Part shown: positions 1-6,471 of the stretch, in pieces | Layout: each line of letters opens with the position of its first letter | How positions within the stretch are numbered: the stretch's first letter is position 1 | Origin: Comamonadaceae bacterium | GTDB taxonomy: Bacteria > Pseudomonadota > Gammaproteobacteria > Burkholderiales > Burkholderiaceae_C | Assembly: GCA_947460165.1 (NCBI GenBank) | Contig: CANHKH010000054.1 | Location: 1 to 12,498, forward strand | DNA: 12,498 nt | Direction of reading: 5' to 3' | The notes under the pieces: generated by a model | Databases searched by the model: none | Told to the model about the DNA's origin: nothing | What the model saw: the letters and a program-made list of their open reading frames with translations, nothing else | Made by a program: the position numbers and the translations under genes

Positions 1-1512
1 CGTGACGTCGCTGGCCAGGTCCACAAAGACTTTGCCGCGACCGCCTGCGTGTGGGCCAAGGGCGCTGCAGCCGCCGAGTTCGGGGGGAGCCTGGGGCAAC
101 GGCGGCGGCTTCAAGGGCAGTCCCAGTGACTGCGCCACCTGCGCCACGCCCTGCGCGGCCGAGTCCATGCAGGCGGGCGTATCTTGCGGGCCTGCGGCCG
201 TGCCAATGCAGCGGGCCAGCCCGCCGCCCACCGGCACCATGCCGTGGAGCTGCGTGTCGTAGCGGTTGGCGCCCCCGGTCTGGGCATGCAGGGCCAGCGC
301 GCTGCTCCAACCGCCCGAGACCGCCAACAGGTCGGCCTCGTGCCACTGGGCGCGGCCCTCAGAGTCCAGCAGGGCGACGGCGCGCAACTGAGCGCGGCCG
401 CACACCCTGCCCACCCGCGCGCCCAGGTGCACCGCAAGGCCGCGCGCCTGCGCCTGCGCCAGCAGTTCTGGGTGGACCTGGGGGCGCAGGTCGGCCACGG
501 CCAGCACCTGCAGGCCCGCATCGTGCGCGTCCAGGGCCGTGGTCCAGGCCGCGTCGTTGTTGGTGGCCAGCACCATGCGCCGGCCAGCAGCCACGCCCCA
601 GCGCTGCAGGTAGCTGCTGACGGCGCCGGCCAGCATCACGCCGGGGCGGTCGTTGTCGGGAAAGAGCAGGGGCCGCTCGATCTGGCCGGTGGCCAGCAGG
701 GCGTGGCGGGCGCGCAGTTTCCAAATGCGTTCTCGCCCGGGCTGGCTGCGGTCCACGGCCACAAAGAGCCCGTGGTCGTGCTGCGCCACCACCTGCGTGC
801 AGGACCAGCGCCTGACCTGGGGGTGGGCGTCCAAGGCTTGCTGCGCCTGCGCGATCCAGCCGTCCACGGAATGGCCGGCGGGGCGGTCCAGCCAGCGCCC
901 GCCGGGCTGCGGCGCGTCATCGGCCAGCACCACGCGCGCGCCGGCGTCGGCCAGTGCCCAGGCGGCCCACAACCCGCTCAGACCCGCGCCCACCACCAGC
1001 ACGTCGGCGTGGGCAAAGCGGCGCTCATGGCCGGCTTCGGCAGGCGCGTTCTGCGGCACCCGCCCCAGCCCTGCGGCATGGCGCAAGGCGCGCTCGAACC
1101 AGGGCCAGGCCCAGGCCGGTGACTTGAAGGCCTTGTAGTAAAAGCCCGCCGGCAGCCAGCGGTGCAAGGCGTCGGCGGCGGCCATGACATCCCATTGCAG
1201 GCTGGGCCAGCCCTGCTGGCTGTGGGCTCGCAGGCCTTGCACCAAAGGCTCGGTGGTGGCCAGCACATTGGGTTCGTCCCTGGGCGCGGTCAGGCCCAGG
1301 AAAGCGTTGGGCTCTTCCCAGCCCGCACCCAGCAGGCCGCGCGGTCGGTGGTACTTGAAGCTGCGCGACAGCAGCATCTGGCCATTGGCCAACAGGGCCG
1401 AGGCCAGGGTGTCGCCCTGCAGGCCCTGCAGGGGCCGGCCGTTGAAGCTGAAGTCCAAAGTCTGGCCGCGCGCGATGAAACGGCCGCCGCTGGGCAAGCG
1501 CCAGCCGCTCAT
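1..1512 (-). CDS. soxA: Sarcosine oxidase alpha subunit, N-terminal 504 residues (cut by left edge)
   Basis: Alpha subunit of cytoplasmic heterotetrameric sarcosine oxidase, which oxidatively demethylates sarcosine to glycine, with H2O2 and, when folate is present, 5,10-methylene-tetrahydrofolate. The frame is open from the ATG at 1512 to base 1. Residues 17-100 form the SoxA-type ferredoxin-fold domain, with S-F-K-Y-H-R-P-R-G at 51-59 and E-E-P-N-A at 66-70; it has no cysteines, so no [2Fe-2S] cluster is expected. The dinucleotide-binding glycine motif GAGLSG is at 175-180. F-V-D at 496-498 and D-V-T at 502-504 match the family joint into the folate-binding aminomethyltransferase half, which lies outside the window; whole family members are near 1000 residues. 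The start overlaps the soxD stop as ATGA, with GGAG about 8 bases upstream. The frame looks intact. soxG would be expected beyond the left edge. Confidence 0.93.
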   Translation of the reverse strand, partial: MSGWRLPSGGRFIARGQTLDFSFNGRPLQGLQGDTLASALLANGQMLLSRSFKYHRPRGLLGAGWEEPNAFLGLTAPRDEPNVLATTEPLVQGLRAHSQQGWPSLQWDVMAAADALHRWLPAGFYYKAFKSPAWAWPWFERALRHAAGLGRVPQNAPAEAGHERRFAHADVLVVGAGLSGLWAAWALADAGARVVLADDAPQPGGRWLDRPAGHSVDGWIAQAQQALDAHPQVRRWSCTQVVAQHDHGLFVAVDRSQPGRERIWKLRARHALLATGQIERPLLFPDNDRPGVMLAGAVSSYLQRWGVAAGRRMVLATNNDAAWTTALDAHDAGLQVLAVADLRPQVHPELLAQAQARGLAVHLGARVGRVCGRAQLRAVALLDSEGRAQWHEADLLAVSGGWSSALALHAQTGGANRYDTQLHGMVPVGGGLARCIGTAAGPQDTPACMDSAAQGVAQVAQSLGLPLKPPPLPQAPPELGGCSALGPHAGGRGKVFVDLASDVT

Positions 1513-1772
1513 GGCGCGGCCTCCACGGCTTGGCAGTCCAAGATGGCCTGGCTGTGCGGGTCGCGCCGCACCTGCAGCCAGCTGCGGCAGCCGTGCTGGT
1601 GCCACCACAGCTCGCGCACAGGCGCGTCGGGGTTGCGGCGCTGATAGAGGTGATCAGCCCAGGCCTCATCCGCCAGGGCCTCGGGCTGCGTAGGCCGCTG
1701 GCTGAATTCACCGGTGCAGACGAACTCATGTTCACTGCGGGGACCGCAAAAAGGACAGGGCAGCTGCAGCAT
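1509..1772 (-). CDS. soxD: Sarcosine oxidase delta subunit
   Basis: Small zinc-binding subunit of heterotetrameric sarcosine oxidase, 87 residues, normal for SoxD. C-P-F-C-G at residues 6-10 and W-W-H-Q-H-G-C at 56-62 give Cys6, Cys9, His58 and Cys62, the expected zinc ligands. The R-R-N-P at 45-48 and E-L-W-W at 54-57 are also typical of the family. It starts 6 bases after the soxB stop, where the TAAGG of the stop region can act as ribosome binding site. It overlaps soxA by 4 bases, so beta, delta and alpha are almost certainly one transcript in the usual B-D-A order. The Cys pattern, size and position leave little room for another reading. Confidence 0.94.
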   Translation of the reverse strand: MLQLPCPFCGPRSEHEFVCTGEFSQRPTQPEALADEAWADHLYQRRNPDAPVRELWWHQHGCRSWLQVRRDPHSQAILDCQAVEAAP

Positions 1773-1778
1773 GGGGCC

Positions 1779-3026
1779 TTAAAAGCGGTTGGACGCGCTG
1801 GCGGTCTCAAAATGCAACCGCCCGCTGGCAAAGCGTGCCAGCGAGAACGGCGCGCAAAAGCGGTCGGCCTGGCCGCGCGCCATGAGCCCCGCCAGGCTGC
1901 GCCCACCCGCAGGAATCGATTTGAAGCCGCCCGAGCCCCAGCCCGTGCTCACGCACAGGCCCTGGACCTCGGTGAGCGAGAGGATGGGGCTGGTGTCGGC
2001 CGACAGGTCAATGGCCCCGCCCCAGGTCCGCAGCAGCTTGACGCGGGCGAGCGCCGGGAACAGCTCCAGCAAGCCAGCCACGCAGTCCTCTATGACGTGG
2101 TGCTGGCCGCGCTGGGTCCACGACAGGCCCGCGTCCGGCCCGCCCCCTATCACCAGCTCGCCCTTGTCCGACTGGCTGAAGTAAATCCCCAGCGCCGGGC
2201 AGGAGACGATCACATCGAGCATGGGCTTGAGCGGCTCGGAGACAAAGGCCTGCAAAGTCAGCGTCTCCAGCGGCAGGCGCAGACCCGCCAGGGCCGCCAG
2301 CCGGCTGCTCGCGCCCGCCACGGCCAAGCCCAGCCGGCCAGTGACGATGCGCCCGCGCGTGGTCTGCACGGCTTGCACCCGCCCACCCTGGCAGGCTATG
2401 CCCGTGACCTCGCAGTTTTCGATGATGTCCACGCCTGCTTCGCTGGCCGCGCGCGCATAGGCCCAGGCCACGGCGTCGTGGCGCACGGTGCCGGCGCGGC
2501 CCTGCCAAGCGCCGGCCAGCACGGGCAGACGCTGGTTCGCACCCGGGCGCAGCAGCGGCAGCAGGCGGTGCACCGCGTCGGCGTCCAGCAGCTCGTAGTC
2601 GGCGCCGGCCAGGCGCATGGTGTGCATGCGCCGGCGCGCATCGCGCAGCTTGCCCCAGGTTTGGATGATCTCGATTTGCCCGCGCTGGCTGACCATGAGG
2701 TTGAAGTCCAGGCGCTGGCTGAGGTCTTCCCACAGGCGCAGGTTTTCGTCCTGAAAGCGGATGCCTGGCTCGCGCAGGTAGTTGGAGCGGATCACCGTGG
2801 TGTTGCGGCCGGTGTTGCCGCCGCCCAGCCAGCCGCGTTCGAGCACGGCCACCCGGCTCAAGCCCTCGTCGCGCGCCAGGTGCCAGGCAGTCGCCAGGCC
2901 GTGGCCGCCGCCGCCCACCACCACCGCGTCGTAAAGGGGCGCTGGCTCGGCCAAGCGCCAGGCGCGTGGCCAGCCGCGGTGGCCGCGCAGACCCTGACGA
3001 AAGAGCTCAAAAGTGTTGTAGCGCAC
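1779..3026 (-). CDS. soxB: Sarcosine oxidase beta subunit
   Basis: Flavin-carrying catalytic subunit, where sarcosine is oxidised. From the GTG at 3026 it has 415 residues, close to the family norm, and opens with V-R-Y-N-T-F-E-L-F followed by G-H-R-G-W, as SoxB proteins do. The FAD-binding motif V-V-G-G-G-G-H-G lies at residues 36-43. R-H-D-A-V-A-W at 182-188 holds the histidine (183) in the place of the residue that covalently binds FMN in known SoxB proteins. G-W-G-S-G-G-F-K near the C terminus is also typical. The frame extends upstream to an ATG at 3122 (447 residues), but the extra 32 residues do not resemble SoxB, have no ribosome binding site before them, and contain two palindromes that look regulatory. 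The ribosome site for the GTG is also weak, so the start is less certain than the gene. Confidence 0.93.
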   Translation of the reverse strand: MRYNTFELFRQGLRGHRGWPRAWRLAEPAPLYDAVVVGGGGHGLATAWHLARDEGLSRVAVLERGWLGGGNTGRNTTVIRSNYLREPGIRFQDENLRLWEDLSQRLDFNLMVSQRGQIEIIQTWGKLRDARRRMHTMRLAGADYELLDADAVHRLLPLLRPGANQRLPVLAGAWQGRAGTVRHDAVAWAYARAASEAGVDIIENCEVTGIACQGGRVQAVQTTRGRIVTGRLGLAVAGASSRLAALAGLRLPLETLTLQAFVSEPLKPMLDVIVSCPALGIYFSQSDKGELVIGGGPDAGLSWTQRGQHHVIEDCVAGLLELFPALARVKLLRTWGGAIDLSADTSPILSLTEVQGLCVSTGWGSGGFKSIPAGGRSLAGLMARGQADRFCAPFSLARFASGRLHFETASASNRF

Positions 3027-3066
3027 GGGCACCAAAATGGGGCTTGGGCAAACGCTGCCAGCCTCT

Positions 3067-3076
3067 TGTCTAGACA
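3067..3076. promoter_or_regulatory. Perfect 10-bp palindrome TGTCTAGACA upstream of soxB
   Basis: TGTCTAGACA reads the same on both strands and lies about 40 bases upstream of the preferred soxB start. Its shape resembles short GT-N-AC palindromes bound by GntR/FCD-type repressors, a family often linked to catabolic operons. That comparison is inference; no regulator gene is in the window. Confidence 0.4.
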
Positions 3077-3100
3077 GGTTAATGTAGCTTTGGCCACAGC

Positions 3101-3114
3101 CCCTGAACTCAGGG
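3101..3114. promoter_or_regulatory. Inverted repeat CCCTGA-N2-TCAGGG between soxB and the binding-protein gene
   Basis: Two perfect 6-bp arms separated by AC, about 75 bases upstream of the preferred soxB start and about 140 bases before the divergent binding-protein gene. A possible operator for either transcript. I found no convincing sigma-70 promoter pair next to it. Confidence 0.35.
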
Positions 3115-3206
3115 TCAACCATGATGGGGCGGGTGCGACTGTCGGCTAGGATTCTGGGTTTTTGTTGCTAATCTGTGAACTGGTCAAGCGCGCTCATTCC
3201 AGCCCA

Positions 3207-3223
3207 TGTGGCCGCAGGTCACA
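3207..3223. promoter_or_regulatory. Imperfect 17-bp palindrome before the binding-protein gene
   Basis: TGTGGCC-GCA-GGTCACA has arms matching at 6 of 7 positions and ends 30 bases before the start codon at 3254. It looks like a Crp/Fnr-type site, but the spacing is one base longer than the TGTGA-N6-TCACA consensus, so I only call it an operator candidate for the transporter genes. Confidence 0.3.
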
Positions 3224-3253
3224 ATCAACCCGTTTATTTTCAAAGGTGCCTCG

Positions 3254-4048
3254 ATGAAATTCTTCAAAGCCGTTCTGTCTGTCGCCATGGTGGCGCTGGC
3301 CGCCCTGAACAACCCGGCGGCGGCCCAGGGCGCTCCGGCCAAAAGCCGTCTGCAAACCATTTTGGAGCGGGGCAGCTTGCGCGTGGGCACCACGGGCGAC
3401 TTCAATCCCATGTCCATCCGCGACGCGGCCACCAACAGCTACCGTGGCTTTGACATTGAGGCCATGGAGCAATTGGCCAAAGACATGGGCGTGAAAATCG
3501 AGTGGGTGCCCGCCGAATGGGCCACGCTGGTCGCCGGCATCACCGCCAACCGCTATGACATCTTCTCCGGTGCCTCACTGAGCATGGCGCGGGCCAAGAC
3601 CGTGGCGTTTTCAGACCCCTACATTGACGCGGGCACCGTGCCGGTGATCCGCAAGGCGGACGCGGCCAAGTTCAACAGCTGGGCCGACCTCAACCGCGCC
3701 GGCACCAACATCGCCGTCTCCTTGGGCACCGTGTTCGAAGAACAGGCCAAAGCCCACTTCCCACAGGCCAGCGTGCGCGCCATCGAAAAACCCGCCACCG
3801 GCTACCAAGAGGTGCTGGCCGGCCGGGCTGTGGCCACCATCACCAGCAATGTGGAAGCCTCCACCCTGGTCAAAACCCATCCGACCCTGACCACCATACC
3901 CAAGGCCGAGCTGCGCAACAAGCGGCCCTTTGCCTACCCCATGCCGCAGGGTGACCCGACTTGGACCATCTTCGTCAACAACTGGGTGGCGCTGAAGAAG
4001 TCCGAGGGCTATTTCGAATCGCTAGAGAAAAAGTGGCTGGGTCTGTGA
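3254..4048 (+). CDS. ABC transporter substrate-binding protein, family 3 (amino-acid type)
   Basis: Periplasmic binding protein of an amino-acid-type importer, 264 residues. The ATG at 3254 is preferred over one at 3206: it has AAAGGTG 5 bases upstream and begins a clear signal peptide (MKFFK, then hydrophobic residues 6-18), probably cleaved after A-A-A at 22-24. The mature part has the SBP_bac_3 hallmarks: L-R-V-G-T-T-G-D-F at 42-50, G-F-D-I-E at 65-69, and S-G-A-S-L-S-M-A-R at 105-113. Arg113 is in the place of the Arg that binds the ligand carboxylate in HisJ-type proteins. The segment T-S-N-V-E-A (197-202) sits where the family has T-D-x-x-E-A, so the Asp that binds the alpha-amino group appears to be lost. 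It also resembles cyclohexadienyl dehydratase, which shares this fold, but the permease 18 bases downstream favours transport. Substrate unknown. Confidence 0.9.
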   Translation: MKFFKAVLSVAMVALAALNNPAAAQGAPAKSRLQTILERGSLRVGTTGDFNPMSIRDAATNSYRGFDIEAMEQLAKDMGVKIEWVPAEWATLVAGITANRYDIFSGASLSMARAKTVAFSDPYIDAGTVPVIRKADAAKFNSWADLNRAGTNIAVSLGTVFEEQAKAHFPQASVRAIEKPATGYQEVLAGRAVATITSNVEASTLVKTHPTLTTIPKAELRNKRPFAYPMPQGDPTWTIFVNNWVALKKSEGYFESLEKKWLGL

Positions 4049-4066
4049 CCGTCACGCGAGGCTGAA

Positions 4067-4834
4067 ATGCGTGTGCGCACAGCGGGCCTGCTCGGGCTGG
4101 CCGCGCTGGTCCTGCTGGCAGGCTGTGGCGGTGCCAGCGACGGCACCGCCTACACCTGGGGGTGGTACACCCTCAGCCCCTTCACCGACAAGGGCGCGGC
4201 CAACCTGACATTTTTGCTGGCTGGCATCTGGATGACCCTCGGGCTGTCCCTGTCCGCCATCGTGGTCTCAGTGGTCCTGGGGGTGGCGCTGGCGCTGTCG
4301 GCACTGTCTCCCTCCCGGGCTTTGCGCACGGTCTCGCGCACCTATGTGGAGGTGTTCCGCTCCATCCCGCTGCTGGTGCTGCTGCTGTGGGTCTACTACG
4401 GCCTGCCCATGGTCACGGGGCTGCAGTTCGGCGCTTTTGCCGCTGGCGTGATTTCGCTGGCGCTGTCTGATGCGGCTTTCGAGTCCGAAATTTTTCGCGC
4501 CGGCATACAGTCCGTGGCCAAGGGCCAGCGCGAAGCCGCGCAGACCCTGGGCCTGTCCAGCCGCGACGCCTTTCGCTTTGTGATCTTTCCGCAGGCCATA
4601 CGCACCATCTTGCCGGCGCTGGGCAACCAGTTTGTGTACGTGCTCAAAATGAGCTCGCTGGTCTCTGTGATTGGTCTGCAAGAGCTGACCCGGCGCGCCA
4701 ATGAGCTCAACGTCACCGAGTACCGGCCGCTGGAGATCTACACCGCCTTGGTGGTGGAGTACCTGCTCTTGATCCTGCTGACCTCTTGGGGTGTGCGCAG
4801 ACTGGAAAAGCGCATGTCCAGCGCACCACACTGA
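4067..4834 (+). CDS. Amino-acid-type ABC transporter permease (HisM/GlnP family)
   Basis: Inner-membrane permease, 255 residues, probably acting as a homodimer because only one permease gene is present. Hydrophobic segments lie at about 49-80, 97-115, 120-137, 180-204 and 223-243. The ATPase-coupling EAA loop is at about 156-176 (E-A-A-Q-T-L-G-L then F-P-Q-A). The start has GAGG a few bases upstream and is 18 bases after the binding-protein stop, so the two form one operon. The N terminus is odd: residues 8-19 are hydrophobic and end in L-L-A-G-C with Cys20, a textbook lipobox, followed by a G/S/D-rich stretch before the transport domain. No other in-frame start is an obvious improvement. The matching ATPase lies just downstream on the other strand. 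Confidence 0.92.
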   Translation: MRVRTAGLLGLAALVLLAGCGGASDGTAYTWGWYTLSPFTDKGAANLTFLLAGIWMTLGLSLSAIVVSVVLGVALALSALSPSRALRTVSRTYVEVFRSIPLLVLLLWVYYGLPMVTGLQFGAFAAGVISLALSDAAFESEIFRAGIQSVAKGQREAAQTLGLSSRDAFRFVIFPQAIRTILPALGNQFVYVLKMSSLVSVIGLQELTRRANELNVTEYRPLEIYTALVVEYLLLILLTSWGVRRLEKRMSSAPH

Positions 4835-4886
4835 AGGCCTGGCCCGCGCCAGCGCGCAGCCCTCAGTGGCTTGGGCTCAGTGGTGC
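4823..4886. terminator. Possible bidirectional terminator between convergent permease and ATPase genes
   Basis: GCACCA-CA-CTGA (4823-4834) can pair with TCAG-TGGTGC (4877-4886), with a 2-base bulge. Inside are CGCGC-CA-GCGCG (4845-4856) and GCCC/GGGC (4859-4876). The outer arms contain the stop codons of both genes. There is no T run, so this is not a classical Rho-independent terminator. Part of the symmetry comes from both genes ending in His codons before TGA. Confidence 0.3.
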
Positions 4887-5635
4887 AGGATGCGCTCCAA
4901 AAAGCTGCGGCAGCGCTCGCTGCGCGGGGCGCTGAAAAATTGCGCTGGCGGCGCGTCTTCGACCAGACACCCTTGGTCCATGAACACCACCCTGTCGGCC
5001 ACCCGGCGCGCAAAACCCATTTCGTGGGTGACGCACAGCATGGTCATGCCGTCGCGGGCCAGGCCTTCCATGACGCCCAGCACCTCTTGGATCATCTCAG
5101 GATCGAGCGCAGAAGTGGGCTCGTCAAAGAGCATGATGCGCGGGCGCATGCACAGCGAACGGGCAATCGCCACCCGCTGCTGTTGGCCGCCCGAGAGCTG
5201 GGAGGGAAACTTGTGCGCCTGCTCGGCAATGTCCACCCGCGCCAGGTACTCCATGGCCAGGTCTTGGGCCTCTTGGCGGGCCATGCCGCGCGCCCGCATG
5301 GGCGCCAGCGTGAGGTTGTCCAACACCGACAGGTGGCCAAAGAGGTTGAACTGCTGGAACACCATGCCAATTTGGCTGCGCGCCTGCGATTGCTGCGAGG
5401 CCTGCGAGCCGACCTCTACGCCGTCCACCCAAATCTGGCCGGCATCATTTCGCTCGAGCTGGCTCAGGCAGCGGATCAGCGTGGACTTGCCCGAACCCGA
5501 GGGGCCGCAAATGACGATTTTTTCTCCTGCAGCCACCGACAAGTTCACCTCGTTGAGGGCCTTGAAGCTGCCAAAGGATTTGCTCACGCCCTCAAAGCGG
5601 ATCAGCGGGGCCGGCCCCGCAAGCGACTGACTCAT
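4877..5635 (-). CDS. Amino-acid-type ABC transporter ATP-binding protein (GlnQ/HisP family)
   Basis: Cytoplasmic ATPase that powers a polar amino acid importer, 252 residues. All nucleotide-binding motifs are present in order: Walker A G-P-S-G-S-G-K-S at 44-51, Q-loop at Gln94-Gln95 within V-F-Q-Q-F-N-L-F, signature L-S-G-G-Q at 147-151, Walker B I-M-L-F-D-E-P at 167-173 and H-loop His204 in T-H-E-M-G. The ATG at 5635 is chosen because AAGG lies about 8 bases upstream and homology begins soon after; an ATG at 5665 would add ten residues without a better ribosome site. It converges with the binding-protein and permease genes and very likely completes that importer, although a separate promoter is unusual for this family. 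It diverges from the creatininase-family gene across a 47-bp gap. Confidence 0.94.
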   Translation of the reverse strand: MSQSLAGPAPLIRFEGVSKSFGSFKALNEVNLSVAAGEKIVICGPSGSGKSTLIRCLSQLERNDAGQIWVDGVEVGSQASQQSQARSQIGMVFQQFNLFGHLSVLDNLTLAPMRARGMARQEAQDLAMEYLARVDIAEQAHKFPSQLSGGQQQRVAIARSLCMRPRIMLFDEPTSALDPEMIQEVLGVMEGLARDGMTMLCVTHEMGFARRVADRVVFMDQGCLVEDAPPAQFFSAPRSERCRSFLERILHH

Positions 5636-5655
5636 GGAAAACACCTTCGACATGG

Positions 5656-5684
5656 ATGGTGTCAAATATTATGATGGACACCAT
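5656..5684. promoter_or_regulatory. 8-bp inverted repeat in the divergent ATPase/creatininase-family promoter region
   Basis: ATGGTGTC (5656-5663) and GACACCAT (5677-5684) are perfect inverted arms around a 13-bp AT-rich core, the most AT-rich spot nearby. The core holds TATTAT on the plus strand and CATAAT on the minus strand, both -10-like, though I found no well-spaced -35 for either. The right arm overlaps the preferred start codon at 5683. A plausible operator controlling both divergent genes. Confidence 0.45.
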
Positions 5685-6471
5685 GCATCTTGCCTATACA
5701 AGCTGGCCCCAGGTGGAGCAATACCTCAGGCGCTGCCAGGGCATCATCATCCCCACGGGATCCACTGAGCAACACGGCCCCATAGGCCCCATAGGCACAG
5801 ACGCGCTGGTGGCCCAGGCCATTGCGGAAGGCGCAGCCGAGCAGGGCCACTGGCTGCTGGCGCCCACCCTGAACCTGGGCCCAGCGCAATTCAATCTGAG
5901 TTTTCCCGGCACCATAGGCTTGCGTGCCAGCACCCTGATGGCCGTGGTGCAAGACGTGCTCAACTGCCTGGCCACGCAAGGCTTCAAGCGCTTTTATTTT
6001 CTCAATGGCCACGGCGCCAACATCGCTGCGGTCAACGCCGCTTGCCAAGATTTTTACGCCCAATGGAGCATGGGTCAGCGCACAGGCGAGGTGCCGCGCT
6101 GCCGGCTGCGCTCGTGGTGGGACTACCCCGGCCCTGACCGCCTGCGCAAGCAGTGGTATGGCGACTGGGAAGGCATGCACGCCACGCCCAGCGAACTGGC
6201 CATTGGCATGGCCTTGCTCGGGGATCGCTTTCCCAGTGAGCCAGCGGCGCTGGCCCAGGTGCAAGCGCCCCCGCAGGCGCTGCCCGTGGGCTATGCCAAG
6301 CAGCACGCGGGCGACAACCACCTGGACGCCCGCTCGCACCGCGCGCAGTTCCCGGACGGGCGGGTGGGCTCGCACTCGGCGCTGGCCACGGCAGCGCATG
6401 GCCGGGCCCTGCTGGAGGCGGCGGTCGCCGACGCCCACCAAGACATGGCCCTGTTCTTTGAGGCGCCATGA
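5683..6471 (+). CDS. Creatininase-family amidohydrolase
   Basis: Metal-dependent hydrolase of the creatininase family, whose members open cyclic amides (creatinine amidohydrolase) or hydrolyse formamides and peptides. It has 262 residues, typical for the family. Metal ligands visible: Glu29 and His31 in S-T-E-Q-H-G-P, Asp40 in I-G-T-D, and His110 in N-G-H-G-A-N. Trp162 and His166 in W-E-G-M-H-A match catalytic Trp174 and His178 of Pseudomonas creatininase, and Trp145/146 match Trp154. The Glu122 metal ligand of true creatininase is Ala112 here; Glu171 may substitute. The ATG at 5683 is chosen because family members begin M-x-L followed by W-P-x-V-E; ATGs at 5656, 5671 and 5674 are alternatives. 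The stop overlaps the next gene as ATGA. Sarcosine oxidase nearby suggests creatinine, but no creatinase is present, so the substrate is open. Confidence 0.85.
   Translation: MHLAYTSWPQVEQYLRRCQGIIIPTGSTEQHGPIGPIGTDALVAQAIAEGAAEQGHWLLAPTLNLGPAQFNLSFPGTIGLRASTLMAVVQDVLNCLATQGFKRFYFLNGHGANIAAVNAACQDFYAQWSMGQRTGEVPRCRLRSWWDYPGPDRLRKQWYGDWEGMHATPSELAIGMALLGDRFPSEPAALAQVQAPPQALPVGYAKQHAGDNHLDARSHRAQFPDGRVGSHSALATAAHGRALLEAAVADAHQDMALFFEAP

Noticed and set aside
3046..3060. Sigma-54-like promoter (TGGCA and TTGC) on the minus strand before soxB
   Set aside because: The GG and GC elements are two bases too close together for a sigma-54 site.
3027..3122. soxB starting at the ATG at 3122
   Set aside because: No ribosome site, no family similarity in the added 32 residues, and two palindromes fall inside it. 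The start remains formally possible.
1530..3149. 539-codon plus-strand reading frame over soxB
   Set aside because: Composition is Ala/Gln/His/Arg-rich antisense of soxB and soxD, with no recognisable domain. Long antisense frames are common in GC-rich DNA.
3207..3223. Canonical Crp site before the binding-protein gene
   Set aside because: The spacer between the half-sites is 7 instead of 6 and one half is TGTGG, so it is kept only as a generic operator candidate.
4877..5665. ABC ATPase starting at the ATG at 5665
   Set aside because: The added ten residues lack homology and would place translation initiation inside the inverted-repeat promoter region; the ATG at 5635 has a better ribosome site.
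5776..5793. Tandem 9-bp repeat GGCCCCATA in the creatininase-family gene
   Set aside because: It encodes G-P-I-G-P-I-G, which matches the length of the family motif G-P-x-G-x-I-G-T-D, so it is not an expansion.
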